Assembly: GCA_902762875.1 (NCBI GenBank)
Contig: CACWPS010000010.1
Coordinates: 1 to 64,000, forward strand
Source of the DNA: Oscillospiraceae bacterium
GTDB taxonomy: Bacteria > Bacillota > Clostridia > Oscillospirales > Acutalibacteraceae
Length of the DNA stretch: 64,000 bases
Direction: 5' to 3'
Position numbers and translations under genes: made by a program. Below are positions 36,126 to 43,946 of the stretch, piece after piece; within the stretch, counting starts at the first letter, position 1, and each line of letters begins with the position of its first letter. The notes beneath the pieces are model-generated. The model saw nothing but the letters and a program-made list of their open reading frames with translations. It was not told where the DNA came from and made no database searches.

Positions 36126-38366
36126 TTATATATCAATCATTTCCTGACTCGCCGACCCTGTAGGCAGCTTACTGCCTGCGGCGGGTAGATTTCTTGTACG
36201 GTAACGGTGGTCGCCCTCAAGGGTTCCCTTTTCGTAAACCGTAACTTCTGAAATTCGCTGACCCTTTTTCTGGGTCATAACCGCAATACCGCCGTTGTCC
36301 TTAGTGGTCTTCTGGGGAATAGCCGCAGTGCTTACAATAAGCATTCTGCCGTTAGTGGATTTTAGCAGCAGCTCTGTGTCCTCTTTAAAGCAGAATACCG
36401 AATGCAGGGTAAACTTATCGCAATAGGCATTAATAAGCTTTTTGCGGTTGGTCTTGGTCTGGTAAGAGGAAAGGGGAACCTTAGCTATTCTTCCGTTATC
36501 AAAGACGAAAAGCATAAAGCCCGAATAATCGGCGGTCGCAACCATATATGCGGCGTTCTCGGCCTCGTCAAAGCCTAACTTGCCCGCCACATAATCCCCT
36601 AAAATGCTCGCCTTTGAGTCTCCAAACTCGGCGGTGCGGGATTTGTAAACCTGCGCCTTATTTGTAAAGAACAAAAGCTCCTCTGCGTTGGTGGACTCCA
36701 CGGTTTGGGTAATCTCGTCCCCCTCCTTAAGCTTTTGCTCGCCGCTCATTCTAAGGGACAGCGGAGTAATTTTCTTAAAGTATCCATCCTTTGTAAAGAA
36801 AAGGGTTACGGGGGAGTTATCAAGCTCGATTTCCGCTGTATCGTCCTTTTCATCTGCCGCACTTATTATCTCGGTTCTTCTGTCCTTGCCGTATTTATCG
36901 GCAACCTCCTTAAGCTCCTTAATAATAATATTCAAAAGCTTGCGTTTGGAGTTTAAGGTATCCTCTAACTCCTCAATTTCCTTCTTTAACGCCTCAATAT
37001 CTGCGGTGCGCTTTAAAATATACTCACGGTTTAAGTGGCGAAGCTTAATTTCAGCCACATATTCCGCCTGAATTTCGTCAATGCCGAAGCCTATCATAAG
37101 GTTGGGCACAACCTCTTTTTCCTCTTCGGTCTCACGGACAATTTTAATTGCCTTGTCAATATCAAGGAGTATCTTTTCAAGACCCTTTAAAAGGTGCAGT
37201 TTGTCCTTTGCCTTTGAGAGCTTGAAATAAACCCTGCGGCGGACGCATTCTTCCCTGAATGCAACCCACTCGGAAATTATTTCCTTAACCCCCATAACCC
37301 TGGGCGAACCTGCTATCAGGATATTAAAGTTACAGGAAAAGCTGTCCTCAAGGGGGGTCATTTTAATGACTTTTTTCATCAGCTTTTCGGGGTCTGCCCC
37401 ACGCTTTAAGTCAATCGTGATTTTAAGACCGTTTAGGTCGGTTTCATCACGAATATCGTTAATTTCGGTAATTTTCTTAAGCTTTACAAGCTCAATTACC
37501 TTTTCTATAATTGCCTCGCAGGTGGTGGTGGGGGGAATTTCGGTAATATCGATACAGTTCTGGGATTTATCAAAGCTGTAAACGCCCCGAACCTTAAAGC
37601 TACCACGCCCCGTTTCGTAAATCTTCTCAATTTCCGAACGGTTATATAAAAGCCTGCCGCCTATGGGGAAATCGGGGGCTAAAAGGGTGTCAGCAACATT
37701 AATGTCATTATCCCTTATATATGCAATAGTGGTTTCACAGACCTCTTTAAGGTTAAAGGGGCAAATTGAGCTTGCCATTCCTACTGCAATACCTGTGTTG
37801 GCGTTCACAAGAACCGACGGGAATGTTACGGGAAACAATGTCGGCTCCTTCATACTGGAGTCATAGTTGTCTACAAAATCAACCGTATCCTTGTCAATAT
37901 CGGCAAAAAGCTCGGCGGCAATGGGGGCTAACTTCGCCTCGGTATAACGGGAGGCAGCATACGCCATATCCCGTGAATATGCCTTACCAAATGAGCCCTT
38001 GGACTGAACATAGGGGTGCAAAAGCGCCTCATAGCCCTCGGAAAGGCGCACCATTGTTTCATAAATTGCCGCATCGCCGTGAGGGTTTAACTGCATTGTG
38101 CGACCCACTATATTAGCCGATTTTATAGTATTCCCCGTTAAAAGCCCCATCTTATACATTGTATAAAGTAGTTTTCTGTGTGAGGGCTTAAAGCCGTCAA
38201 TTTCAGGTATGGCACGGGAGACTATTACGCTCATAGCGTAGGGCATATAGTTGGTCTCCAGCGTTTCGGTTATAGGCTGTTCAACCGTCAATCCCGACCC
38301 TGCTATATAAGCGTTTATTTTTGGTTTTTGCGAGGCTTTAACCTCTTTCTTTTTTCTTGGAGCCAT
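36126..38366 (-). CDS. Divergent type IIA topoisomerase subunit A (ParC/GyrA-like)
   Basis: This is the DNA-cleaving subunit. The catalytic tyrosine is Y141 in AASRYTEAKL, with the preceding winged-helix segment DGFKPSHRKLLYTMY and a coiled-coil gate from ~400 to 480. The C-terminal domain (~510-746) has beta-pinwheel-like repeats, but I see no GyrA box (QRRGGKG), so it is not an ordinary gyrase. It follows its partner subunit gene. Assignment as topoisomerase IV is plausible, yet sequence motifs in both subunits depart from standard ParC/ParE. Confidence 0.85.
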   Translation of the reverse strand: MAPRKKKEVKASQKPKINAYIAGSGLTVEQPITETLETNYMPYAMSVIVSRAIPEIDGFKPSHRKLLYTMYKMGLLTGNTIKSANIVGRTMQLNPHGDAAIYETMVRLSEGYEALLHPYVQSKGSFGKAYSRDMAYAASRYTEAKLAPIAAELFADIDKDTVDFVDNYDSSMKEPTLFPVTFPSVLVNANTGIAVGMASSICPFNLKEVCETTIAYIRDNDINVADTLLAPDFPIGGRLLYNRSEIEKIYETGRGSFKVRGVYSFDKSQNCIDITEIPPTTTCEAIIEKVIELVKLKKITEINDIRDETDLNGLKITIDLKRGADPEKLMKKVIKMTPLEDSFSCNFNILIAGSPRVMGVKEIISEWVAFREECVRRRVYFKLSKAKDKLHLLKGLEKILLDIDKAIKIVRETEEEKEVVPNLMIGFGIDEIQAEYVAEIKLRHLNREYILKRTADIEALKKEIEELEDTLNSKRKLLNIIIKELKEVADKYGKDRRTEIISAADEKDDTAEIELDNSPVTLFFTKDGYFKKITPLSLRMSGEQKLKEGDEITQTVESTNAEELLFFTNKAQVYKSRTAEFGDSKASILGDYVAGKLGFDEAENAAYMVATADYSGFMLFVFDNGRIAKVPLSSYQTKTNRKKLINAYCDKFTLHSVFCFKEDTELLLKSTNGRMLIVSTAAIPQKTTKDNGGIAVMTQKKGQRISEVTVYEKGTLEGDHRYRTRNLPAAGSKLPTGSASQEMIDI

Positions 38367-38413
38367 TATTTACCTCCGTAACATATAATTTATCTTCTTC
38401 CCATTTTAAAGGA

Positions 38414-38599
38414 TTATTTTGTATATACTCGGCAATATTTATATAAATGAATGTGATTAGGCATAACAATATTTTCATCTATCTTTACACCTTTGAATTT
38501 ATTTTCCAATTCCAACAACCATTTTACAATTACTTTATCGGGATTATTCGGGCGACCACATAGGGTCGCCCCTACTTTTTTATCCTCGAGATTCTCCAT
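38414..38599 (-). pseudogene. REP-associated tyrosine transposase (RAYT) remnant
   Basis: A 61-codon stretch whose C-terminal part contains MPNHIHL, the HxH hallmark of Y1/RAYT transposases, but the catalytic Tyr helix and the rest are missing. Near its start the DNA forms a hairpin, GGGGCGACC-CTATGT-GGTCGCCC, translated in frame as VGATLCGRP. The first ATG overlaps the stop of the topoisomerase B gene by one base and may be fortuitous. It is most likely a decayed transposase carrying its own REP-like palindrome. Confidence 0.6.
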
Positions 38600-40587
38600 T
38601 ACGAAATATCCGCATCCTCAAGATACATATATCCGTTCTCGGCGATAAATTCCTTTCTGCCAGCCAAATCGTCCCCCAATAATAGGTCGAACATCTGTGA
38701 GGTGCGCTCGGCGTCCTGGGGCATAACCTTTATAAGCCGCCTTGTTTCGGGATTCATTGTGGTAAGGTTCATCATATCGGGCTGGTTTTCGCCAAGACCC
38801 TTTGAGCGCTGAATATCAGGCTCGGGCTTAACAGAGCCTATTTTACCTAATATCTCAATTTTTTCCTTTTCGTCATAGGCAAAGTAGGTCATATCCTTTG
38901 TCCTGATTTCGTAAAGGGGGGTTTCCGCAATGTATACCTTGCCCTCGTTTATAAGGGTGGGCATAAGGCGGTATATCATTGTAAGTATAAGGGTCCTAAT
39001 CTGGAATCCGTCCACATCCGCATCGGTACAGATTATAACCTTATTCCACCGAAGCGAGCCTAAATCAAAGGTTGCAAGGCCCTTATTCGCCTTGGATTTA
39101 ACCTCAACTCCACAGCCTAAAACCTTTATAAGGTTGGTTATAATTTCGCTCTTAAAGACCTTTTCGTAGTCCGCCTTAAGGCAGTTTAAAATCTTGCCTC
39201 TTACGGGGATTATTGCCTGAAATTCCGCATCACGGGCTAATTTGCAGGAGCCTAACGCCGAGTCACCCTCAACTATAAACAGCTCCCGCCTTTCAATATC
39301 CTTTGAGCGGCAGTCAACGAACTTATCAACCCTGTCAAGCATTGAATTTGCCGATTGCAGGGTCTTTTTAAGGTTGATTCTTTCCCTTTCGCTCCGCTCA
39401 CGGCTGCGCTTATTTACAAGCACCTGATCGGCGATTTTATCCGCCTCCGCCTTGTTCTCAATAAAATAAACCTCAAGCTGATGGCGGAGAAAATCGGTCA
39501 TCGCCTCATATATAAATTTATTGGTAATCGCTTTTTTGGTTTGGTTTTCGTAAGAGGTTACGGTGGAGAATGAGGAAATCACCAGCACAAGACATTCCTC
39601 AACATCGGAAAATGTGATTTTACTCTCGTTAGACTTGTATTTTCCGCTGTTTTTTATATATGCGTCAAGCTGTGCTACAAAGGCGCTCCTTGTGGCCTTC
39701 TCAGGTACACCGCCATATTCAAGCCAGCTTGAATTGTGGTAATACTCCTTTAAGGTATGGCGGTTTGAGAATGTAAGCGCCACATTAATTTTAACCTTAT
39801 ATTCGGGCTTGTCCTCCCGGTCTCTGCCCTTTCGCTCGGTCTGCCAAAACTGCACCGAGGAAAGCCTTTCTTCACCCACCGTCTCGTTTACATAGTCACG
39901 GATACCGTTATTATATACAATCTCCTGCTGGACGAATTTTGCCCCCTGCTGTTCACGGAAGACAAAGAGAAGTCCGTCATTTACAATCGCTTGGCGTTTT
40001 ATTGTATCTATAAAATACTCTGTTGGGATATTAATATCGGTGAAAACCTCAATATCAGGCTTCCAGCGGGTTTTGGTTCCCGTATCCTTGCCGGAATAGG
40101 GCTCCTTTTTAAGCCCGCCCACATTATATCCCTTTTCAAAATGCAGGTTGTATTTAAAGCCGTCACGCTTTATCTCAACATCCATATATTCCGAGGAATA
40201 CTGGGTCGAGCAAAGGCCCAATCCGTTAAGACCTACCGAATATTCGTAGTTCGAGCCCTCGTTGGTGTTGTATTTTCCGCCTGCGTACAGCTCGCAATAG
40301 AGCAGCTCCCAGTTAAAGCATTGCTCCTTATTGTTAAAGTCGACAGGTGCACCTCGGCCGAAGTCCTGCACCTCGATAGAGCCGTCGGCATACTTTGTTA
40401 TAACTATTTTATTTCCGTAGCCCTCACGAGCCTCGTCTATGGAGTTTGAAATAATTTCAAAAACCGAATGTTCACAGCCGTCAAGCCCGTCCGAGCCGAA
40501 AATAACCCCCGGGCGCTTTCGCACACGGTCGGGACCCTCAAGCTTTTTTATACTGTCGTTGCCGTATTCAGCAGTGGTTTTCGCCAT
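38599..40587 (-). CDS. Divergent type IIA topoisomerase subunit B (ParE/GyrB-like)
   Basis: This is the ATPase/Toprim subunit, 662 aa. The GHKL ATP site shows ISNSIDEA (residues 46-53), GRGAPVD (77-83) and GLNGLG (119-124). The Toprim domain has EGDSALGSCK (440-449) and DADVDG (522-527). Several positions differ from the usual GyrB/ParE motifs: EGDSALGSCK for EGDSAGGSAK, DADVDGFQIRT for DADVDGSHIRT, and YSVGLNGLG for GGLHGVG. It lies 232 bp upstream of the A-subunit gene, with a RAYT remnant in the gap. Confidence 0.85.
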   Translation of the reverse strand: MAKTTAEYGNDSIKKLEGPDRVRKRPGVIFGSDGLDGCEHSVFEIISNSIDEAREGYGNKIVITKYADGSIEVQDFGRGAPVDFNNKEQCFNWELLYCELYAGGKYNTNEGSNYEYSVGLNGLGLCSTQYSSEYMDVEIKRDGFKYNLHFEKGYNVGGLKKEPYSGKDTGTKTRWKPDIEVFTDINIPTEYFIDTIKRQAIVNDGLLFVFREQQGAKFVQQEIVYNNGIRDYVNETVGEERLSSVQFWQTERKGRDREDKPEYKVKINVALTFSNRHTLKEYYHNSSWLEYGGVPEKATRSAFVAQLDAYIKNSGKYKSNESKITFSDVEECLVLVISSFSTVTSYENQTKKAITNKFIYEAMTDFLRHQLEVYFIENKAEADKIADQVLVNKRSRERSERERINLKKTLQSANSMLDRVDKFVDCRSKDIERRELFIVEGDSALGSCKLARDAEFQAIIPVRGKILNCLKADYEKVFKSEIITNLIKVLGCGVEVKSKANKGLATFDLGSLRWNKVIICTDADVDGFQIRTLILTMIYRLMPTLINEGKVYIAETPLYEIRTKDMTYFAYDEKEKIEILGKIGSVKPEPDIQRSKGLGENQPDMMNLTTMNPETRRLIKVMPQDAERTSQMFDLLLGDDLAGRKEFIAENGYMYLEDADIS

Positions 40588-40653
40588 TTCCGATACCTCT
40601 TAATTTTGATTAGTTATTTTATATTATACACCATATTTTGTGTTTTCGTCAAG

Positions 40654-40844
40654 TTAGATATTAGACGGTAGATGTTAGATGAGGTGTAATAAGTAGGGGA
40701 CAGCCCCAAATCGTCCCGTTTAATACCCAATATCTAAAAAACGGACAGTCGGGGACGCCTGTCCCTACGAAATGTAAATTTAAACACCGTAGGTACGGGC
40801 ATCCTTGACCGTCCGTCATCTAATATCTAATGTCTAATATCTAA
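40654..40844. repeat. Inverted pair of 7-bp tandem arrays around a palindromic core
   Basis: Left array (40654-40681): TTAGATA, TTAGACG, GTAGATG, TTAGATG. Right array (40817-40844): CATCTAA, TATCTAA, TGTCTAA, TATCTAA, the reverse complement type. Both are exactly four heptamers. The 135-bp core has a further inverted repeat (GTAGGGGACAG at 40693 with CTGTCCCTAC ending at 40768). The right end supplies the ilvE stop codon. The element fills the 253-bp gap between the topoisomerase B gene start and ilvE. No transposase is encoded. Confidence 0.75.
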
Positions 40845-41902
40845 ACAAGGTGCGTCCAACCATATTTATCCTCGGTCTTGCCCCACTGAATACCCGTAAG
40901 GGTATCGTAAAGATGCTGTGTAACCTTGCCGATTTCGCCGTTGTTAATGGTGTACTTAACATCCTTGTAGCAAAGCTCACCTATAGGTGAAACAACCGCC
41001 GCCGTGCCACAGCCCCAAGCTTCTTCAAGCTTACCGTTTTTAAGCGCCTCTCCAAGCTCTTCAAGGCTTAAAAGACGCTCGTTTACGGTGTATCCCTCGT
41101 CCTTTAAAACCTCAATGCAGGATTTTCTGGTAATACCGGGAAGAATTGAGCCTGTAAGCTTGGGCGTTACAATCTCGCCGTCAATCTTGAACATAACATT
41201 CATAGCGCCCACCTCTTCTATGTACTTACGCTCAACGCCGTCAAGCCACAGCACCTGAGAGTAGCCCTTTTTCTCGGCACGCTCACCCGCACGGTTGCTC
41301 GCCGCATAGTTTCCGCCGCACTTGGCGTAACCTGTACCGCCCCTTACAGCCCTAACATCCTCGTCCTCAATCATAATCTTAACGGGGTTAATGCCCTCGG
41401 CATAATAACTGCCTACGGGAGAAGCGATTATAATAAACTTAGCATTATGAACGGCGTGAACTCCCAAATTTTCGTCATTGCCGAACATATAAGGGCGGAT
41501 ATAAAGTGATGTGCCCTCAGCCGACGGGGTCCAGTCCTGCTCAACCCCCACAAAGGTATCTAAAATCTGCATAGCGTCCTCTTCGGGAATTTGTGGCAGA
41601 CAAAGCCTTTCGGCAGAGTTATTCATACGGCGGATGTTCTCTATGGGACGGAAAAGCTGAACCTTACCGTCTTTTCTGCGGTATGCCTTAAGTCCCTCAA
41701 AAATTTCCGAGCCGTAATGAAGCACGGTAGAAGCCGGGTGGAGAGATATATTGCCGAAGGGTACGATTTTCGCATCGTGCCAGCCCTTATCAGCCGAGTA
41801 ATCCATAACAAACATATGGTCGGTAAAAATTTTGCCGAAGCCGAGTGTGCTGCTATCAGGCTTTGCCTTGGGAGCAGTAGTTTTTGTGATTTCGATTTTC
41901 AT
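40841..41902 (-). CDS. ilvE: Branched-chain amino acid aminotransferase IlvE
   Basis: This PLP fold-type IV transaminase performs the last step of Ile, Val and Leu synthesis. The 353-aa length and the PLP lysine in GTGYAKCGGNYAAS fit the BCAT family, and EVGAMNVMF and GCGTAAVVSP are phosphate-site motifs. It lies 28 kb from the ilv-leu operon with its own promoter and leader terminator. The stop codon lies inside the heptamer repeat. With the operon at 0-12 kb it completes the pathway. Confidence 0.96.
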   Translation of the reverse strand: MKIEITKTTAPKAKPDSSTLGFGKIFTDHMFVMDYSADKGWHDAKIVPFGNISLHPASTVLHYGSEIFEGLKAYRRKDGKVQLFRPIENIRRMNNSAERLCLPQIPEEDAMQILDTFVGVEQDWTPSAEGTSLYIRPYMFGNDENLGVHAVHNAKFIIIASPVGSYYAEGINPVKIMIEDEDVRAVRGGTGYAKCGGNYAASNRAGERAEKKGYSQVLWLDGVERKYIEEVGAMNVMFKIDGEIVTPKLTGSILPGITRKSCIEVLKDEGYTVNERLLSLEELGEALKNGKLEEAWGCGTAAVVSPIGELCYKDVKYTINNGEIGKVTQHLYDTLTGIQWGKTEDKYGWTHLV

Positions 41903-41922
41903 TTTTTACACTCCTATTTTGC

Positions 41923-41992
41923 AAAAATCCCGTCTCAAGGTCTACTTGAGACGGGTGTAGAATACATCCGTTCGTAAAAGCCTTTTACGATT
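41923..41992 (-). promoter_or_regulatory. ilvE leader attenuator
   Basis: An 11-bp perfect hairpin, CCCGTCTCAAG-TAGAC-CTTGAGACGGG (41929-41955), is followed by ATTTTTG on the minus strand, between the promoter and the ilvE start. An alternative pairing, TCTAC with GTAGA (41941-41945 and 41956-41960), would sequester the terminator arm. No T-box core or Leu/Ile/Val-rich leader peptide is visible, so the trigger is unknown. Confidence 0.7.
41972..41990. promoter_or_regulatory. 19-bp perfect palindrome at the ilvE transcription start
   Basis: TCGTAAAAG-C-CTTTTACGA begins a base or two after the predicted start (about 41992). It could be a protein operator, or the first hairpin of the leader RNA. 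No matching site was seen elsewhere in the window. Confidence 0.5.
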
Positions 41993-41998
41993 TTTTAC

Positions 41999-42027
41999 AG
42001 TATACCACCGAGCTTAGAATTTGTCAA
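41999..42027 (-). promoter_or_regulatory. Promoter of ilvE
   Basis: -35 TTGACA (42022-42027), 17-bp spacer, -10 TATACT (41999-42004) on the minus strand; it diverges from the rsmD promoter. Confidence 0.85.
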
Positions 42028-42074
42028 TATTTTTGAGATTTTTTTGTAAGGTACACAACTTTGTAAAAAAACTA

Positions 42075-42104
42075 TTGACAAAAGGCGGTGTTTAGTGGGA
42101 TAAT
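42075..42104 (+). promoter_or_regulatory. Promoter of rsmD-coaD
   Basis: -35 TTGACA (42075-42080), 18-bp spacer, -10 GATAAT (42099-42104). The rsmD ATG follows about 43 bp downstream. Confidence 0.7.
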
Positions 42105-42147
42105 AGAGTAGTATAATCTTTTAAAACTTTTATTTTCGGTGATATAA

Positions 42148-42693
42148 ATGCGAATTATTACAGGCGCAGCGAGAGGTAAACGCCTTGTCACGCCGGAGGG
42201 CAGAGATGTCCGCCCAACCCCCGAACGGGTTAAGGAAGGGCTTTTCAGCGCCTTGCAGTTCGATATTGAAGGCAGGCGTGTGCTTGACCTTTTTGCGGGC
42301 TCGGGTCAGTTAGGGATAGAGGCCTTGTCCCGAGGAGCGGAAAGCGCCGTATTTGTTGACGCTTCGGATTCTTCGGTTAAAATCGTAAAGCAAAATATCG
42401 AGCTTACGGGCTTTGAGAATAAAGCAAAGGTTTTCCGCTCGGATTACGCCTCGTTTGCGGCGGCCTGCAGGGACACATTTGATATAGCCTTTCTCGACCC
42501 GCCCTATAACGCAGGACTGCTTATGCCTGCCGTTAAAGCGGTGCTCCCGCTTATGAGCGATTACGGCACTATCGTATGCGAGCATCCCCCCGAGGTTGAG
42601 CTCCAAGACACCGTCGGCGGTTTTTCGGTTCATAAGACCTATCGCTACGGCAAGGTTTTGGTTACGGTTTATCGGAAAGGAGAAAGGGTATGA
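42148..42693 (+). CDS. rsmD: 16S rRNA (guanine966-N2)-methyltransferase RsmD
   Basis: This SAM-dependent methyltransferase acts on G966 of 16S rRNA. It is 181 aa with the family start MRIITGAARGKRL and RPTPERVKEGLF, the SAM motif VLDLFAGSGQLGIEALSRG and the catalytic FLDPPYNAG. Its stop overlaps the coaD start by 4 bp, the common rsmD-coaD pairing of Firmicutes. Confidence 0.96.
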   Translation: MRIITGAARGKRLVTPEGRDVRPTPERVKEGLFSALQFDIEGRRVLDLFAGSGQLGIEALSRGAESAVFVDASDSSVKIVKQNIELTGFENKAKVFRSDYASFAAACRDTFDIAFLDPPYNAGLLMPAVKAVLPLMSDYGTIVCEHPPEVELQDTVGGFSVHKTYRYGKVLVTVYRKGERV

Positions 42694-43187
42694 ACACTCT
42701 CACCGCAATTTGCCCCGGAAGCTTCGACCCCGTAACCTACGGCCATCTTGATATAATAACGAGAGCCGCTAAAATGTTCGGTAAGCTTATTGTGGTTGTC
42801 GCAACCAACGGCGCAAAGCATTGCTCCTTTACACCTGAAGAACGGGTGGAAATGCTTAAAAAATGCACTAAAGACCTTAATAATGTTGAGGTTGTGCATT
42901 ATGACGGACTGCTTGCAGACTATGCCGCCCAAAGGGGTGCCGGCGCTATAATCAAGGGACTTCGTGCTATGTCAGACTTTGAGTATGAGTTTCAGATGGC
43001 CCTTGCCAACAAAAAGCTTAACCCCAATGTTGAAACCCTCTTTCTTACCACAGCTTCGCAGAATATGTATTTAAGCTCTAGCATGGTAAAGCAGATTGCA
43101 AGTATGGGGGGAGACATTTCAAGCTTTGTCCCCGAGGTTATAAAGCAGGATATATTTGATAGGATTTACATTAAAAATAACAGATAA
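42690..43187 (+). CDS. coaD: Phosphopantetheine adenylyltransferase CoaD
   Basis: CoaD transfers AMP to 4'-phosphopantetheine, the penultimate step of coenzyme A synthesis. The 165-aa protein has the nucleotidyltransferase motif PGSFDPVTYGHLDII, the substrate segment KGLRAMSDFEYE and the C-terminal SSSMVKQIASMGGD. It is coupled to rsmD and followed after 20 bp by a coiled-coil gene. Confidence 0.97.
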   Translation: MNTLTAICPGSFDPVTYGHLDIITRAAKMFGKLIVVVATNGAKHCSFTPEERVEMLKKCTKDLNNVEVVHYDGLLADYAAQRGAGAIIKGLRAMSDFEYEFQMALANKKLNPNVETLFLTTASQNMYLSSSMVKQIASMGGDISSFVPEVIKQDIFDRIYIKNNR

Positions 43188-43207
43188 AATTTACGGAGGA
43201 ATAAAAA

Positions 43208-43666
43208 ATGACACTTGACGAGTTACTTGAACAGTTTGACGAGGTTTTGGACAGCGGTATCAAAATCCCCGGCAAAAAGACCGTGGTTGATGTTGAAAAG
43301 CTTAGAGCGGTTGTGGACGACATCCGTCTTAACATCCCTGCCGAGATTAAGCAGGCAAAGGGCATTGTTGCCGACCGTGCAGACATTATCACAAACGCCA
43401 AGCGTGAGGCAGACGGAATTATAAGAAACGCCGAGGAAAAAGCCAAGGCTATGGTAGCGCAGGAAGAAATCGTAAAGCTTTCCCAGCAGAAGGCGGCCGA
43501 GATAATCGCCACCGCACAGACCAAAAGCCGTGAAATGAGAAAGGCGGCGCAGGATTTTGTTGACGATATTATGCGCCGTGCAGACGAGGGACTTACCGCC
43601 AATTTAGGCGAGGTAAGAAAGACCCGTGCCGCATTAAAGCAGCAGATTCCCTCTGTTAAGGAATAA
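43208..43666 (+). CDS. Coiled-coil protein of unknown function
   Basis: 152 aa, soluble. A long charged helix runs from ~50 to 130 (for example KREADGIIRNAEEKAKAM), resembling the b-subunit/DivIVA-like coiled coils often annotated as ATPase in Clostridia. There are no membrane segments or catalytic motifs. It follows coaD closely with a GGAGG site and is probably in the rsmD operon. I cannot assign a function. Confidence 0.75.
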   Translation: MTLDELLEQFDEVLDSGIKIPGKKTVVDVEKLRAVVDDIRLNIPAEIKQAKGIVADRADIITNAKREADGIIRNAEEKAKAMVAQEEIVKLSQQKAAEIIATAQTKSREMRKAAQDFVDDIMRRADEGLTANLGEVRKTRAALKQQIPSVKE

Positions 43667-43699
43667 TTTTAATCTGAATTAAATACCTGAATTTTAAAA

Positions 43700-43928
43700 G
43701 CTGTGACGGAGACGGCGCTGTTTTAAAGCGACCTTATAGCGAGCCGAAGATGGTGAAAGTTCGGCGGTCGAAAACGGCGGTATCACTCCCGAGCTGACGG
43801 CTGAAAACTTGCAGTAAGCCGCTCCGATTTTCCCCCGTTAAAGGGAACGCAGATGTTTGTCTGCCGTAATAGGTGGTTAGAAGCAGTATAGAGTCTTCGT
43901 CCTATTATGGACGGAGACTTTTATTTTT
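43700..43928 (+). promoter_or_regulatory. T-box riboswitch of ileS, Ile (AUC) specifier, unusual core
   Basis: Stem I contains GAAGATGGTGAAAGTTC and a specifier loop GGCGGTATCACTCC, with ATC at 43782-43784. The 3' part reads ATAGGTGGTTAGAAGC in place of the usual AGGGTGGNACCGCG. It still makes the expected antiterminator: ATAGG pairs with CCTAT, TGGTTA is the bulge (UGGU can pair with ACCA of tRNA), and GAAG pairs with CTTC. The competing terminator is AGTCTTCGTCC-TATTAT-GGACGGAGACT (43892-43919), followed by TTTATTTTT. Confidence 0.82.
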
Positions 43929-43946
43929 GAAAGGAGAAAATAAACC

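Noticed and set aside
40654..40844. Intact insertion sequence
   Set aside because: The element has inverted ends but encodes no transposase and no clear target duplication was seen.
43171..43602. 143-codon minus-strand open frame
   Set aside because: Ser/Ala-rich shadow of the coiled-coil gene on the other strand.
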